From positions 20,840,501-20,904,500 of the forward strand of contig CM055317.2 of NCBI GenBank assembly GCA_029255685.2: DNA of 64,000 bases, read 5' to 3'. Below are positions 35,421 through 46,863 of the stretch, piece after piece. This DNA comes from Silene conica (Eukaryota > Streptophyta > Magnoliopsida > Caryophyllales > Caryophyllaceae). The notes below the pieces were generated by a model. The model worked only from the letters and a program-made list of their open reading frames with translations. It searched no databases and had not been told where the DNA came from. The position numbers were made by a program, and so were the translations under genes. Numbering within the stretch: the first letter of the stretch is position 1; the number at the start of each line of letters is the position of its first letter.

Positions 35421-38417
35421 TATGATGTATCCTATTTTGATTTGTTTCAATCATTATATGATTACTACTCTCATGATTCTTTGTTGTTTATTATAGCATG
35501 GTAATTAATGTTATAATGATGGTCTCGTGATTGTAATAATTGTATGATCTTTTTATTTGAATCAAATTGGTACGTGAAATGACAAGAAAGTTCGAGGATG
35601 AGAAAAGCGAGTTTGGTTGTTGATAAATATTGGCAATCAAATATGCTTAGTTTCATGGAAGTTTTATGATAAGGGTACGGTATTCTGTAGTGAATATTAT
35701 GACAAGGTTTTAGTGATCATGACTTTTGTTTTGACACAAGTCGGTAAAATCAAGTGCTGAAAACGTCACCCAGATAAGTTTTTTGTTATAGTGTATGTTT
35801 TTAGTGCTCTTGAATATTAAGTGGTAATTTATTTGTGTTTACTTGATTGTATGCCATGATTAAGAGGGCTTCTCTTGATAGTTGCAATTCATATTATGCA
35901 ATAATAGTGCTAATTATTGATTATATGAATTGTATGTGTACTATAACAATAGTGGTGTACTATTGAATGTACAAGGTGGGTGTGAATGTCTCTAATGAAT
36001 CCTCCTTGAATTAATGCACAGTTGTGTAGAGTAGAGCGGTATAATACGGATGCTCGTATAACTCAGTAACATAGTGTATTAATATTTGTGTGGTGTATAG
36101 TCATTGTTTATTGTGACTTGGCCGGGGCACATAAGGTTGTTTGAGGAGGGATTTGGAGTATCATCCAAGATATGTGACTTAGTTTTGGTCGAGTTTTGTC
36201 TCATAGACGGTTATCACTTTTTATGTAAAAGTTTAATGAGATGGATATTTTTTTTTTAATAATTTTGAGCAAGAGTTGTTAATTGATCTTGTATGCCTTT
36301 ATCATGGTAGATATGTTAATCTGATCAATTGGTTTAAAATGATCATGTTTCTTGTTGTGGTTAATATGCAATAACTTTATACTCATATGGATATTAGTGT
36401 GGTCAGTGTTTTGTTTATGATGTTTGATCGTCAAATGTTATCCTAAACTTTTTATTTTATTTTATTTTGATGATCGGTAATATATTCATATGGAAGTTTG
36501 TAGTGTTCTCACTATGCTTGTTTGCTAGTAATTTTACTAGTACAATTTCATATGTCTTTATTATATGGTATTATATAATGTATGAAATGAGTCCTATGGA
36601 ATGGGAAGAACATACTATGTAAGCTCTTTTGAATATATGTAATACACGGAAATATGGATATTATGTGGTAACATATGAGTATGCATATGTGGCTTGATAG
36701 CATTGTGTATTGGTATAGGGCGGTAATAAGGGACCGTAAAATGGTACCTTAGGTAGCCTAATTTTCAATAAGGAGATGGAACTCAACCATGTAGAACATA
36801 AAAATATGATATTTTGATCAATGGTTTTTTGATCGGTTATATAGTATTTTGATTAGTGTTCTAACTATCTTGTAATGATTGTTTAACATTTTAATGTCTT
36901 GTGTAAAGTTTTTTAAAAATTTGATTATGTAATTGATTTTACCATATAGTCTCGGGAATTGTGGTTTGTGATAATCATGGTGAGATTATGGAGTCATGGT
37001 GGTTTAGCCATGTAAGAGGCAAATTGACAACATTGAAAGTACAACTAATGACAATCCGGCTATGGAGTTGTCAGTTGTTGTAGGATTAATGTCAAGTCGA
37101 TCTTTGGACCAAAGATGATTTATCTTGTAAAAGGTGGATCTATTATCGTGTTTTTATACGATGGACATGGGGAGGTAATATAATCCTTGTTTGTGATTAG
37201 GAGCAAGGGCGATAGTATGATTATTATTCTCCAGTTAATACTCTCTATGGTCGAGTATGACGCTTTTATCCTATAATAAAAGTGTAGTTATGACTTGGGT
37301 TTTCACAAGGGCTTAATTATTGTGGTTCGACAAGTTGAGTAAGTATACTTGTTTAGCTAGTACTCATCTTTGCGAAACTATTAGGCAAGTGTGAAAATGT
37401 ATAAAGTAAATCATGAATTATATGGTTTGTCCAATGTTGATTTTCCTTCGGTCTTAGAGGGGTAATATTATGCAAATTACGGAATTACCAATGTGAAAAA
37501 AAAAAAAAAAAAAAAAATGGGTATTGACTAGCTACTAATGGTAGTGTATTTGCTTGGGGAAATACCATGTGTATATGGATTTCCAAGAAGCAAATTTGCA
37601 TTCTAAGTTTGACATTGGAGTTGGTATGCGTAGTGTTAGCATAGCCGGTTAAAAGGCTAAGTAGCTAAGAAATTAATCTACGGTATTACTTAAAGTATTA
37701 AAGTATTAGACCAATTTCATCCATGATTTTTTGATAGGAATAACGGTGCGCACCGGGGTGTTTGTTATAACACATTATATGGACTATCATAAATGGGGAT
37801 TGATCTTGGTTGTTTTAACGAGATCTCAACGTATCTAGTGGATCACTTTGCATAAAGTAACAACTAGGGACTTGGTTAACAAGTCGGATATCGGGATGGT
37901 AAAGCCTAAATTGATCTTTTGTGGTAGGACACCCAACTCCCCTCTAACTAATTTTAGAGGCTGAGTTCAATGTGGAAAGCCTATTATGTAAGATTGAAGC
38001 ACATAATTTATAATGTCCCGAAAGGATGTGCTTGAACCTGCAAGCATGGTAGGATCTTTGAAAAAATGTTATTGCAGGGCATGATTAAAAGAATCCACCT
38101 ATATGAGTGTGAAGTGTAGCCGCTTCTTAAAGCTTGGGCTTGGCTTTGTATGCGCTCATGAATGGATATGGACACATGGCTGTTAAAAGTGTCAAGAATA
38201 AACTTTTTGGAGTTGTTTGAATTTATGTGTATGTTATCTTCATGTATTCAAAATGGGTTGAAGGGTTCAATCCGTGGGACACCCTGATTCTCGAATATTT
38301 GGAATGTATAATGTACTAATGTGGAAGTTCAATCCTTGGGACACTTTCATTTATGCATAGATTTGTTTGCTTTGTGGTTTTATTGGAAACAAGGGATACA
38401 CTTAAATGGGGGAGGAA

Positions 38418-38935
38418 TGTTGGTGATTTTGATCACAAAACATTTAAGTGTATTCGGGTTTTCAGACCGAAATCGGTATGAGCTTGTGATTGATATAATG
38501 TGAGTTAGGGGGTGCGGAGTGCACACTCATATAATCGAAATCATCGAGTTCATGGTTAAGTGGATATAATTATGATAAATGACATTTATCTTGAATGGCG
38601 GTTATTTGGTTGGATTTGGTACAAAACCAACATGCTTATTCACATTTATATATACTTATATTCTAAGTATATATAGAAAAAGAGAATTCATTCTAACATA
38701 AGAAAAAATTCAGATTTTGGTAAATAAAAAGCAAGATAAAAATTCCATCAAGTAATCTCTTTATCTTTGCCTAGATGAAGAGGGCATCAACCGTCTTATC
38801 CTACAACGGATTTCGTGTAACCCAAGGCATGAAATAGGGTCGAAATACTCTTAAGGAAAGCGTGCTCTTCATGATTCGGTTGATATCCAAGTTTACGATC
38901 ATTATCACATTTACCCTATACCAATTTATCCAACA
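38418..38935 (+). repeat. Right LTR of the LARD-like element
   Basis: 518 bp, with four substitutions relative to 33940-34457 (for example CGATATG/CGGTATG and CTTATCC/CTTATTC). Confidence 0.9.
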
Positions 38936-39737
38936 AATCGTCCCTTTTCCGCATAAATCTGCAAAAGTGCATAAAAATACGAAAGTACACGATTGTTGGG
39001 AAATAAGGCTAAAACATAGTAAATGAGCGACCAAATGCGTGTAAAAATAGATGAAAAACATCATAAAATAGACACGCATCAAATTCCTCAAACCAAACCC
39101 TTGCTTGCCCTCAAGCAAGAAATAGACTCGATCTTAACTAATGGAACGATTTCAATCTCAGAGCGAAATTTACATTTAAGCCTATACCAATGCCAAGTAC
39201 AGAATGAGAAAGTATATGAATCATGCAAACGAGTTATGGTGTCGTCAAAATTGCAACACTAGAGATTATAGAGACTTTATACCATGGACTCTCGCGGTAC
39301 GCTCGAGACACTCATGAAGCAAAGGGTGAGTATATGTAAAAGATAGAAAGAAGTAATTCTGTAGAGACACTCACCTAACTGCGACCCATGGAAACATGCC
39401 TGCAATCTAACATGAACAAGAATTCTACAACTTTGTACAACAATCTCATTTAAGTGGCCTAGATACATGTATTCGAGGTAATGAAAGGTATGTGAGGTAA
39501 AAGGTAAAAAGTGGTTAAGATGTTTTTGGGTATGTGGGGTTAGTAGCCAAGCTAGTAAAACCGTTTCCCAACAACATATTTCACAACTTTTGATATTAAG
39601 AAAGTGTTCTTTTGTAGCACAACTCTCACATTAAATATAAGAAAGGACTCCTAAAATTTTTTGAATGAGGTACGGGAGTGATAACATATAAAAGAAAGGG
39701 AATTTGGAACGAATTATTTTTTTTCATGATGACAGTC

Positions 39738-39770
39738 GGTCGGCCGACCCATGAAGGAGGTCGGTCGACT
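39738..39770. repeat. Paired GGTCGGYCGACC module
   Basis: GGTCGGCCGACC at 39738-39749 and GGTCGGTCGACT at 39759-39770; start-to-start 21 bp; spacer CATGAAGGA-like. Confidence 0.9.
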
Positions 39771-40796
39771 TCTTTCCCGAAGGTTTCGAATTTTTCGTTT
39801 TTCTTTTCTTTCTTTCTTTCTTCTGAATTTTTCTGTTCGTTTTCTCTTTTCTTGCTTTCTTTCTTTCTTTTCTCTTTTTGCTCAAAATAACATATAAACC
39901 AAGATGCCTCAAAAGTCAAACCAAAGACCACAAATACTAGCTTGGAAGGGTAGGCTAAGTATGGGATGTAGTTTTGGGGGAATAAGAAGGCAATTGTGGC
40001 TATGTGAAGCTTATGGGTAAATATGAGAAAAGGGATCCCAAATACACGTATCAAGACTCACAAAACGAGATAGTAAAAACAAGTATATAGCAATTCAAGT
40101 TCATGTTTATGCATATTGATGTAACATGTTCCAAGGGGAGTACTACTCACATCCTAGACAACTGGTTTAAGAATGAAACCAGGAGTAAGGCTCTAAAACT
40201 CAGAATGTATAGTTGGCTGCCAAGGTATAAGTCAAGTCTCAAGATATACAAATTGATGAAAACTCGTAGATATGCAAAAGACTCTTATACTAAAACAAGT
40301 TGACAAGGCAATGTAAAAGCATAAACATGTAAAATAGCTTAAATCATCCTTGAAATACTTTCGTTCCGACTCGACCTATATGCTAAAATAAACGTGCATT
40401 TTTTGGAATTTTTGAATTTTTTTTTTTTTCATTTTTTTTTTGGATTTTTGTATATATGAGGAAAATAAAGAAAAGAACAATGCAATACGGAAATGCAATA
40501 AACGTGTAACAAAATGCAATGCATGTGGCACGAAACCATTCCCCAAACCAACCCGCACAATGTCCCCATTGTGCATTAGCCTAAGTAAAGGTTTCAAAAA
40601 ATTAAAGAAAAGATGCAAAGAAAATAAAAACTAAGGAAAAATCGGAAAGAACTCACTGGATTAATGGACGTATGAGAAAAACCTCCCCAAACCAGCGTAA
40701 GCTGGGAGGTTTTGGTAGCTAGCAATGCCACCCAAGTACCAAAGAACGGATGCACGATCTCCGAGGGAGAAACGAACCGACTGCGACGGACAGGTA

Positions 40797-40901
40797 GGTC
40801 GACCGATCCATATAAGAGGTCGACCGACCTTCCTGTAAACTACAGAAATTTCAGCGATACAGCGATTAGGTCGACCGACTCCTATATCTGGTCGGTCGAC
40901 C
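40797..40901. repeat. Two paired GGTCGACCGACC modules
   Basis: Starts 40797/40818 and 40869/40890, both 21 bp apart. One pair mixes the two orientations (GGTCGACCGACT then GGTCGGTCGACC). The first pair is bracketed by CAGGTA and CCTGTA. Confidence 0.9.
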
Positions 40902-41107
40902 CCTCTGTGTCCCAGCGGTCTTCGTTTCTTCGTAAAAACCTGAAAAAGCATTAAATGTGCGCCCAACAAATGCGCGAGATTCCAGAAACAAGTCTAAAGT
41001 CTTAACTACGCAAGCATAAAGGAAAAAGTTCTAAAACTACGAGCAAACCAAAAAAAAAGTCTCAAACAACAAAAGTAAATTGTCTTAAAAGCTGAAACTT
41101 GAAACAA

Positions 41108-43984
41108 CTATCCGCTAAAGATGCGGAAAATATCCGACCACGGCTTTTGACGACATGCCGTAGTCTCCACGGTGTTCTCTTGATTAGCAAAACACATCTT
41201 CTTCCCGCCGTCGCAAAGCATATGCGACGACCTCTCTTCTTGAGCTTGCCTCCTCTTTTTCTTCTCTTCCCGATCCGCGACATCCGGGTCTTCATCTTCC
41301 TTATAGCTCAAGCATCCCATTCCTCCTCTCTGGACCACGACTTCCTTCACTTTGGGCTTCCCCAAACCAATTCCTGCACTAGCCATAATAGAAGTGTCCT
41401 CCATATTGCTCCCAATCTGGGGCGGAGGTGTAAAAACAGATACAGGAATAGGCAATAAAGTAGGAGAAGTGGTGATGACCTCGTACTTCTTTTCAGAAGT
41501 GATAGCGTTACAAGTGGTGGGGGTCATAGCATCTTTCTTCCTATAAGATAGGCCATATATAATAGAATGCTTTCCTACTTTGAAGGTTAAAGTCCCAGTG
41601 CCTACATCTATAATGGCTCCTGCAGTTTGGAGGAAAGGTCTTCCTAGTATTATAGGTATATGGGCATCCTCTAGGATGTCCAAAACTACGAAGTCAACTG
41701 GAAAGAAAAACCTGTCAATACGCACAGGGATGTTTTCCAACACCCCTATGGGTTCCATAGATGTACGATCTGCCATCTGGACAGTCATGCTGGTTACTGC
41801 AAATTCGGTCATTCCTAATTTTAAGGCAACGCTTAGGGGCATGACACTTATACTGGCACCTAAGTCGCATAAAGCCTTCTTTACTGGGAAGGTTCCTATA
41901 TTGCAAGGGACAGAAAAACTACCAGGGTCCTCTAATTTATGAGGAGCAATAACATGTGTTAAAAAGCTAGATGACTCTTCAGTGAGGGCCACCGACTCAA
42001 CCTTATCTAAAGACCTCTTTCTTGACAAAAGCTGTCTCATAAATTTAAGATAGGAGGGGACCTGTTGGACTAATTCTAGAAACGGAACTTGAACATTTAA
42101 TGAATGAATTACGTCTTTAAACTTGTCAAAAGATACCTGATCCTTCGAGGGTATGAGTCTTTCTGGGAAAGGAGGGGCTGAAGATTCAGTATTTGCACCC
42201 CTTTTCAGAAACCTAGGGGTCTTGTCACCCCGGAAAAGAAAATCCCTTAAGTTATTGGGCAATTCGGGACGAAAAGGGGCTTCTGGTTCTGCCTCGGTGG
42301 TCGGTCGACCATCTTCTTCGGTCGGTCGACCACTGTCCTGTTCAGCGAGAATTTTCAGATTCTGCTCAGAGGTCGGTCGACCTGGCTCCTGGGTCGGTCG
42401 ACCTTCCTCGCTGCTACTCGGCTGCTTTTCTTTCTCGACCCCCACTTTAGCTCCACTTCGTAGGGATATGATGTTTAGAGTCTCTTTTTTCTGGTCCGTT
42501 TTGGTCGGAAGTTGACCCGGAGCCCTAGTATCATTCTTGCCCGCAATTTGAGCAATCTGAGATTCTATTATCTTCATCCCTGCCTCTCTAGCCTGTGACT
42601 CCTTCTGAACTAACCCAATAAGATTTTGGATAAGAGTGTCTGTATTGGGTGGTGGATTTGAAGGTGGTTGAGGGTTGAAGGGTGGTTTTTGGAAACCTTG
42701 CTTATGTGGGGGAATATATGTGGAATTTTGCTGAGGTTGCATATGTTGTGGGTTAAGAACATTCTGGCTTGTCCACCTCAGGTTGGGATGGACATTATTA
42801 TTATTTGGGTTATAGAAATTGTTCCCACGATAGTGTTGAAAAGCGGCACATGTCTCATTGGATGAAGTACAGAATTTTGACACGTGCCCTTCTCCACCGC
42901 ACCTCTCACAAGCAAAGGGTCCGTCCTGAACGGCGTTCACCTGATAAATTCCTCCCTTGCTCCCACTTCCTAGATCAAACTTCCCTCCAACCTCTAATTT
43001 TTCCAACTTGGCTGTCAAGGCCTCAATAGCTGCTAGGTTATATTCAGACTTCCTTTGATTACCTCTGGAAGTTCCATGTTCAGCACGGTGTACAACAACA
43101 TCTTCTATCAATTTGAGACCCTTAGTCTCTCCTGAATTGTCTTGGAATCTCCCATTAGCTGCAGCATCTAGATAGGCCCTGTTGTCATCGTAAAGGCCAT
43201 TGTAGAACTGGTTACAAAGAAACCATTGTTCGAATCCGTGGTGTGGTATGGATCGAACAAGTCTCTTGAACCTGTCCCACGCCTCATTAAAATCTTCATT
43301 GGGGCCCTGCTTGAAATTTGTAATCTGCGCCCTCAAAGCATTAGTCTTGGATGCAGAATAGTATTTCCTGTAAAATGCTAAGGCTAGGGTATTCCAATCT
43401 GTGACTCCCGCAGCAGTGCGGTCCAAATCTCTGTACTATTCCCTCGCAGCGTCCCTAAGAGAGAAGATAAACATGGTTTGCTTAATCTGGTCCTGCGTCA
43501 CTCCTTCTGGGGGTGCAATAGAGCATATGTAATCTGTGAAGATTTCAATATGCTTTGCAGCATCCTCATTGGCCGAGCCTCCAAATTGGTTTCTTTCAAC
43601 CATAGTAATATAGGCAGGCTTGGCCTCGAATGGCTTCCCAGTACCTGCAGGTAAGGTGAACCCTTTGTATAGGTCCTTTGCCTGAGGCATGGAGTGACTG
43701 GCAATAGTAGCTTCCTCTGTCATGTTTTCTTCTTCTTTTGGAAAAACTGGAAAGTAGGTAAAAGGTGGTGTTCTTGGTGAAAGTGGATTGTTGGGTGAAT
43801 TTGGTTGTGAAGGTGGTGTTTTTGGTGAAGATGGTAATGATGGTTGTTCAAATAAGTCTTCTTGGAATAGGGAAGATGGTGAACCTCCTTCCTGATTCGC
43901 TAGAAGTTGCTTTCTCCTTTCTCTAAGAGTCCTCTCAAGCTCGTGGTCAAGTGGTAGGAGTTCTCCTTGAACTGACCTGCGCAT
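41108..43984 (-). pseudogene. Athila-like gag-protease ORF with one in-frame TAG
   Basis: One continuous frame of 959 codons from ATG 43984 to the stop at 41108, broken only by TAG at 43436-43438 (codon 183), where relatives have Trp. The gag part contains the retrotransposon-gag core (FYRKYYSASKTNALRAQITN) and a zinc knuckle, CERCGGEGHVSKFC. The C-terminal part is an aspartic protease with LCDLGASISVMP and IILGRPFL. Low-complexity Pro/Gln linkers lie between. Two pairs of the 21-bp-spaced palindrome sit in frame in a linker (42299-42403) and encode GRPT repeats. The frame ends without passing into polymerase. Stop aside, it looks recently functional. Confidence 0.88.
42299..42403. repeat. 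Two paired GGTCGGTCGACC modules inside the gag-protease gene
   Basis: Starts 42299/42320 and 42371/42392, each 21 bp apart. On the coding (minus) strand each unit reads GGTCGACCGACC and encodes Gly-Arg-Pro-Thr; 21 bp keeps the frame. Confidence 0.93.
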
Positions 43985-44083
43985 AAGATGGAAACTACAA
44001 GAAAATGGTGAGAATGTTTAAGGAACAAAAAGTTCCTTAAACAAAGAGAAACAAAAACAAAAACAATAAACACTGGCGTCACC

Positions 44084-44101
44084 TCCCCGACAACGGCGCC
44101 A
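44084..44101 (-). other. Primer-binding site of the Athila-like element
   Basis: Minus strand TGGCGCCGTTGTCGGGGA, five bases after the 5' LTR end, matches the Asp-tRNA 3' end used by Athila/Tat elements except for one base. Confidence 0.85.
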
Positions 44102-44699
44102 AAATTTGATGTCCGTCGTTGAGGGTACCAAAGATAAAATTTATAATTCCTAACTTTAACAATAGATAGTGAAAGTCAGGGTCGAACCACAGAGAGGTGG
44201 GAAATGTTTATTGTTTGGTGTTAATGTTTAAAGGTAACAAATTTGGGGGTTTGATTGTTGATTACTAAGTCTAAGCAAAGATTTAAAATAAAACAAGAAA
44301 ATAAAGATGAGATTAAAACTATATTAAAAGAGATGCTAGGATGTTTGGGTAATAAATAGCTAAGGTAATATAAATCCTAAGGTCAACATGTATTGCAGTC
44401 GCGTAAGGGGTGTAACATATCCTTTCGGTCTATAGTACCTAATAGCTCCTTTCGGCCTATGCTATTAGTTCCTAGGTCTCACAATTATTAAGTGTCAACA
44501 ATAAGGGTGATTCCTAAATCCTAGGTCACATACCTTTCAGTCTTAAGTAACCTAGCCGTCTTAAGGTGTAAACCAATGCCCTTCCCGTATCTCTCAATCT
44601 TGGGTAGGTCATTACTAACGTCCTACAAGTCTCCTTTCAGTCTCATTGTAGGATATTATAGTCAACAAGGAAAGACGAAACAAGATTCATGCGCGAGTG

Positions 44700-44773
44700 G
44701 GTCGACCGACCAGCTATTTCGGTCAGCCGACCACCGCCTTGGTCGACCGACCCATTATTTGAGTCGGCCGACC
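44700..44773. repeat. Four-unit GGTCGACCGACC-type array in the 5' LTR
   Basis: Units start at 44700, 44721, 44741 and 44762 (21, 20, 21), the counterpart of 33123-33196. Confidence 0.9.
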
Positions 44774-45252
44774 ACGGCTCTGCTACAAGTCGGTCTCGGA
44801 ATCTATACTACCTACGCATATTCATCCCCTACATCCTAACATATGAAATTTAGCTACACATGGTAATTGAAACGATAATAAAGATGAGAATAAGCATGGT
44901 AAACATAGTAAATAATCTAAACATGCGAGATTCAATAAAGCTTGAGAATTCTATCGTAATTGAATGCAATAGTAATAAGAACAATAATAAAGCTAGATTA
45001 AAAGAGTAATTACCAAAGTCGGAATTAGGGCAGAAAGGAACAAACTTTATTGAATGCTTGGGAATTATTGAAAGATTACAAAACTAAAGCTGGAATAAAA
45101 CTAGATTGTAACTTCTTCTAAATAAAACTGGATATAAAACCGAATGCCAAACCCTAATTACAAGATTAGCTTATATAGGGTAGAAAATTAGAGTTTCCTA
45201 AAGGCTTCATACTTCTAAACTATTTCCGAAAACTCTTTCTGGGCTTCGCGGA

Positions 45253-45385
45253 GGTCGGTCGACCACTTTGGTGGGTCGGTCGACCTCTTTTACGGGCTTA
45301 AGCAAATTCTGGGCTTTTCTTCGAGATTCTGGACTTCATAAAAAATAGGCCTGGTCGGCCGACCCATATAGTAGGTCGGTCGACC
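45253..45385. repeat. Two paired GGTCGGYCGACC modules in the 5' LTR
   Basis: Starts 45253/45274 and 45353/45374, 21 bp apart, counterpart of 33676-33808. Confidence 0.92.
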
Positions 45386-45599
45386 GTATCCGCATGGAAA
45401 ATCTCCGGTTTTCTTCTCGCTTTGACTCTTGGCACTTAAAAAAAAACTCCAGTTGACTTTCCTTTATTCCTTAATTATGCAAAAGACTCGAGGACATGAA
45501 TTTGGTGCTAAATCGTCCCTTTTCCGCATAAATCTGCAAAAGTGCATAAAAATACGAAAGTACACGATTGTTGGGAAATAAGGGCTAAAACATAGTAAA

Positions 45600-45735
45600 T
45601 GAGCGGTATTGGGATACGCCCAATCGTACCTACAACCATAAACACCACACCCAAATACCGGAACACATCCAGTCGTACCCACAATCATTGCCGAGTACCG
45701 GAACACGTCCAGTCGTACTCACAATCATAGATGTC
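45600..45735. repeat. Degenerate tandem repeat, about three units of 40-50 bp
   Basis: Each unit carries a TACCGGAACAC-like word, then CCAGTCGTACYCACAATCAT. Units begin near 45605, 45654 and 45694. Origin unknown; may belong to an older LTR. Confidence 0.6.
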
Positions 45736-45904
45736 AGGAACATGTCTACGACACTTGACCCAAGCGCAACTCATGTCCTCTGCCAGGCATCGTGTCTCAA
45801 CCACACAATTCCCTCCTAACTTAAGCCATAAATGTGCACATCTCTCTTGGAGTGTGAAGCTCCAAGAGCCGACTCAAGCGGAAGACGATCTCTCAACCGT
45901 CTTC

Positions 45905-46332
45905 TGATGCGTGCATATATTTTGTACACTTTTTATACTATTTGACACGCATTTCAGTGCATGTTTAGTAGCAATTAGCTACCATTTACGAGTAGACTAC
46001 TTTGGGTTATTTAATGTATATTGCAGATTTTGACCGCTTGACCCAAATGTGTGGATTCAAGCTTAAACCTTTCCCTGGAATCACATTTCGGAAACTTGAA
46101 GAGTAGAAGCTCGGAAACTACCTTCTTTGGGATGCGTAGAAGTACCAATGATCACTTATGTGTTCAACAAGTATTGTAATGCTAAAGAAAAAGTCGATCG
46201 ATTAGTTTTGTTTACCAGAAAATTTGATTGACCATTTCTTCTATTTAACGAAACTTGGCTTTTGTATTTGGGCTCGTTTAGTTCCGTGTTTGTTTTTTCT
46301 CTCTGTTTTTATTATTTAAGTATACACAAAAA
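45905..46332 (+). mobile_element. Possible Athila-type LTR start, plus orientation (fragment)
   Basis: TGATGCGTGCATATATTTTG, then ATTTGACACGCATTTCAG, resembles the LTR start of the Athila-like element in this window (TGATGCGTGTC...ACACGCATTTGG) but in the opposite orientation. The end is not defined. A 23-bp near-identical direct repeat (45963-45985 and 46333-46355) brackets most of it. Confidence 0.3.
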
Positions 46333-46369
46333 GTTTAATAGCAATTAGCTACCATATATTGACTATATC

Positions 46370-46858
46370 AACAATAAAGTTGTACCTTTTGTCTATCAGA
46401 CATGATTGTGATGCCCACCCCTTTCTCCATGCCAAGATCTTCCATGAGCAACCTCAAAAACCAAGACCAGGTCTGCTCATTCTCAATTTCAACAACAATC
46501 AACCCATGCAATTGGGTAAATGTTGTTGTTACAATCCATCCCTACAACAACTAAGCATAAACCAGGATATGCCCCTTTCAAATGACAGCCATCCACACCA
46601 ATGATTGATCTGCATCCATTTAAGTATCCTTCTTTAATTGGTTTCAAGCAAATGTACATCCTTTGGAAAAATGGAGGTGGTTTTTCAATGTTGCCAACAA
46701 CAACAATAGCAGCTGAACTTCTTATGAACTTGTTTATTACTGAAACATAATCCCAAACCCTCTTATATTGATCTGAACAGTCACCATAGATAATGAGTTT
46801 AGCCCTTGCTCTTGCTAACCAACACATTCTATATACTTTACATCAACACCTAAATCTC
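46370..46858 (-). pseudogene. MULE (Mutator-like) transposase, catalytic part, separated from its N terminus by nested elements
   Basis: The minus-strand frame 46827-46489 reads into the MULE catalytic region: GVDGCHLKGAYPGLCL (first catalytic Asp), then VVVGMDCNNNIYPIAW, continuing in another frame to a WSWF...ISDRQK stretch near 46400, typical of MuDR-type transposases. A frameshift lies near 46825. The gene runs toward lower coordinates; its upstream part is at 63057-63990, on the far side of a 16.2-kb insertion whose TATTT target duplication adjoins both pieces. Confidence 0.82.
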
Positions 46859-46863
46859 TATTT
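46859..46863. repeat. TSD TATTT of the copia-like non-autonomous element, left copy
   Basis: Directly before TGTAGG at 46864; matching TATTT at 63052-63056. Confidence 0.75.

Larger units (their letters stand above)
33940..38935 (+). mobile_element. Non-coding LTR retrotransposon (LARD-like), 4996 bp, TSD AATCG
   Basis: Two 518-bp LTRs (33940-34457 and 38418-38935) start TGTTGGTGATTTTGATC and end TTTATCCAACA. I found only four differences between them, about 99% identity, so insertion is recent. AATCG is duplicated at 33935-33939 and 38936-38940. A purine tract, AAATGGGGGAGGAA (38404-38417), precedes the right LTR and sets the plus orientation. The interior (34458-38417) has no ORF of note, only a hAT MITE and an A22 tract (37496-37517). 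It must use proteins of another element. Superfamily cannot be told from the interior. Confidence 0.9.
32530..39081 (-). repeat. 3' LTR of the Athila-like element (split)
   Basis: Consists of 32530-33939 plus 38941-39081 after removing the nested element and one AATCG copy. It matches the 5' LTR nearly base for base where both exist (a handful of differences seen, for example GCCCGTC/GTCCGTC). It contains a four-unit and two two-unit GGTCGRYCGACC arrays. Confidence 0.85.
39082..41107 (-). other. Non-coding 3' internal region of the Athila-like element
   Basis: About 2 kb between the end of gag-protease and the 3' LTR. The autonomous relatives carry reverse transcriptase, RNase H and integrase here; none is detectable. 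It holds a CTTT-rich tract at 39785-39890 and three paired palindrome modules (39738/39759, 40797/40818, 40869/40890). Confidence 0.7.
32530..45606 (-). mobile_element. Athila-like Ty3-gypsy element with gag-protease only, interrupted by a nested LTR element
   Basis: Two LTR copies in minus orientation: the 3' LTR at 32530-39081 (split by the insertion 33940-38935) and the 5' LTR at 44107-45606. The 5' LTR is followed on the minus strand by the Asp-tRNA primer site TGGCGCCGTTGTCGGGGA (44101-44084), typical of Athila/Tat elements. The 3' LTR is preceded by a Athila-style tract (GAGGGCAAGCAAGGGTTTGG, near 39104). LTRs start TGATGCGTGTC and end GGGCATCA/GGACATCA. The 5' LTR lacks its first 55 bp and changes abruptly to other sequence at 45607. 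Between gag-protease (ends 41108) and the 3' LTR there is no reverse transcriptase, RNase H or integrase, so it is non-autonomous. Confidence 0.85.
44107..45606 (-). repeat. 5' LTR of the Athila-like element (lacks its first 55 bp)
   Basis: Homologous to 32530-33939 plus 38941-39026. At 45606/45607 similarity to the other LTR stops after ATGAGCG; the expected remaining 55 bp to TGATGCGTGTC are absent. Palindrome modules at 44700-44773, 45253-45285 and 45353-45385. Confidence 0.85.
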
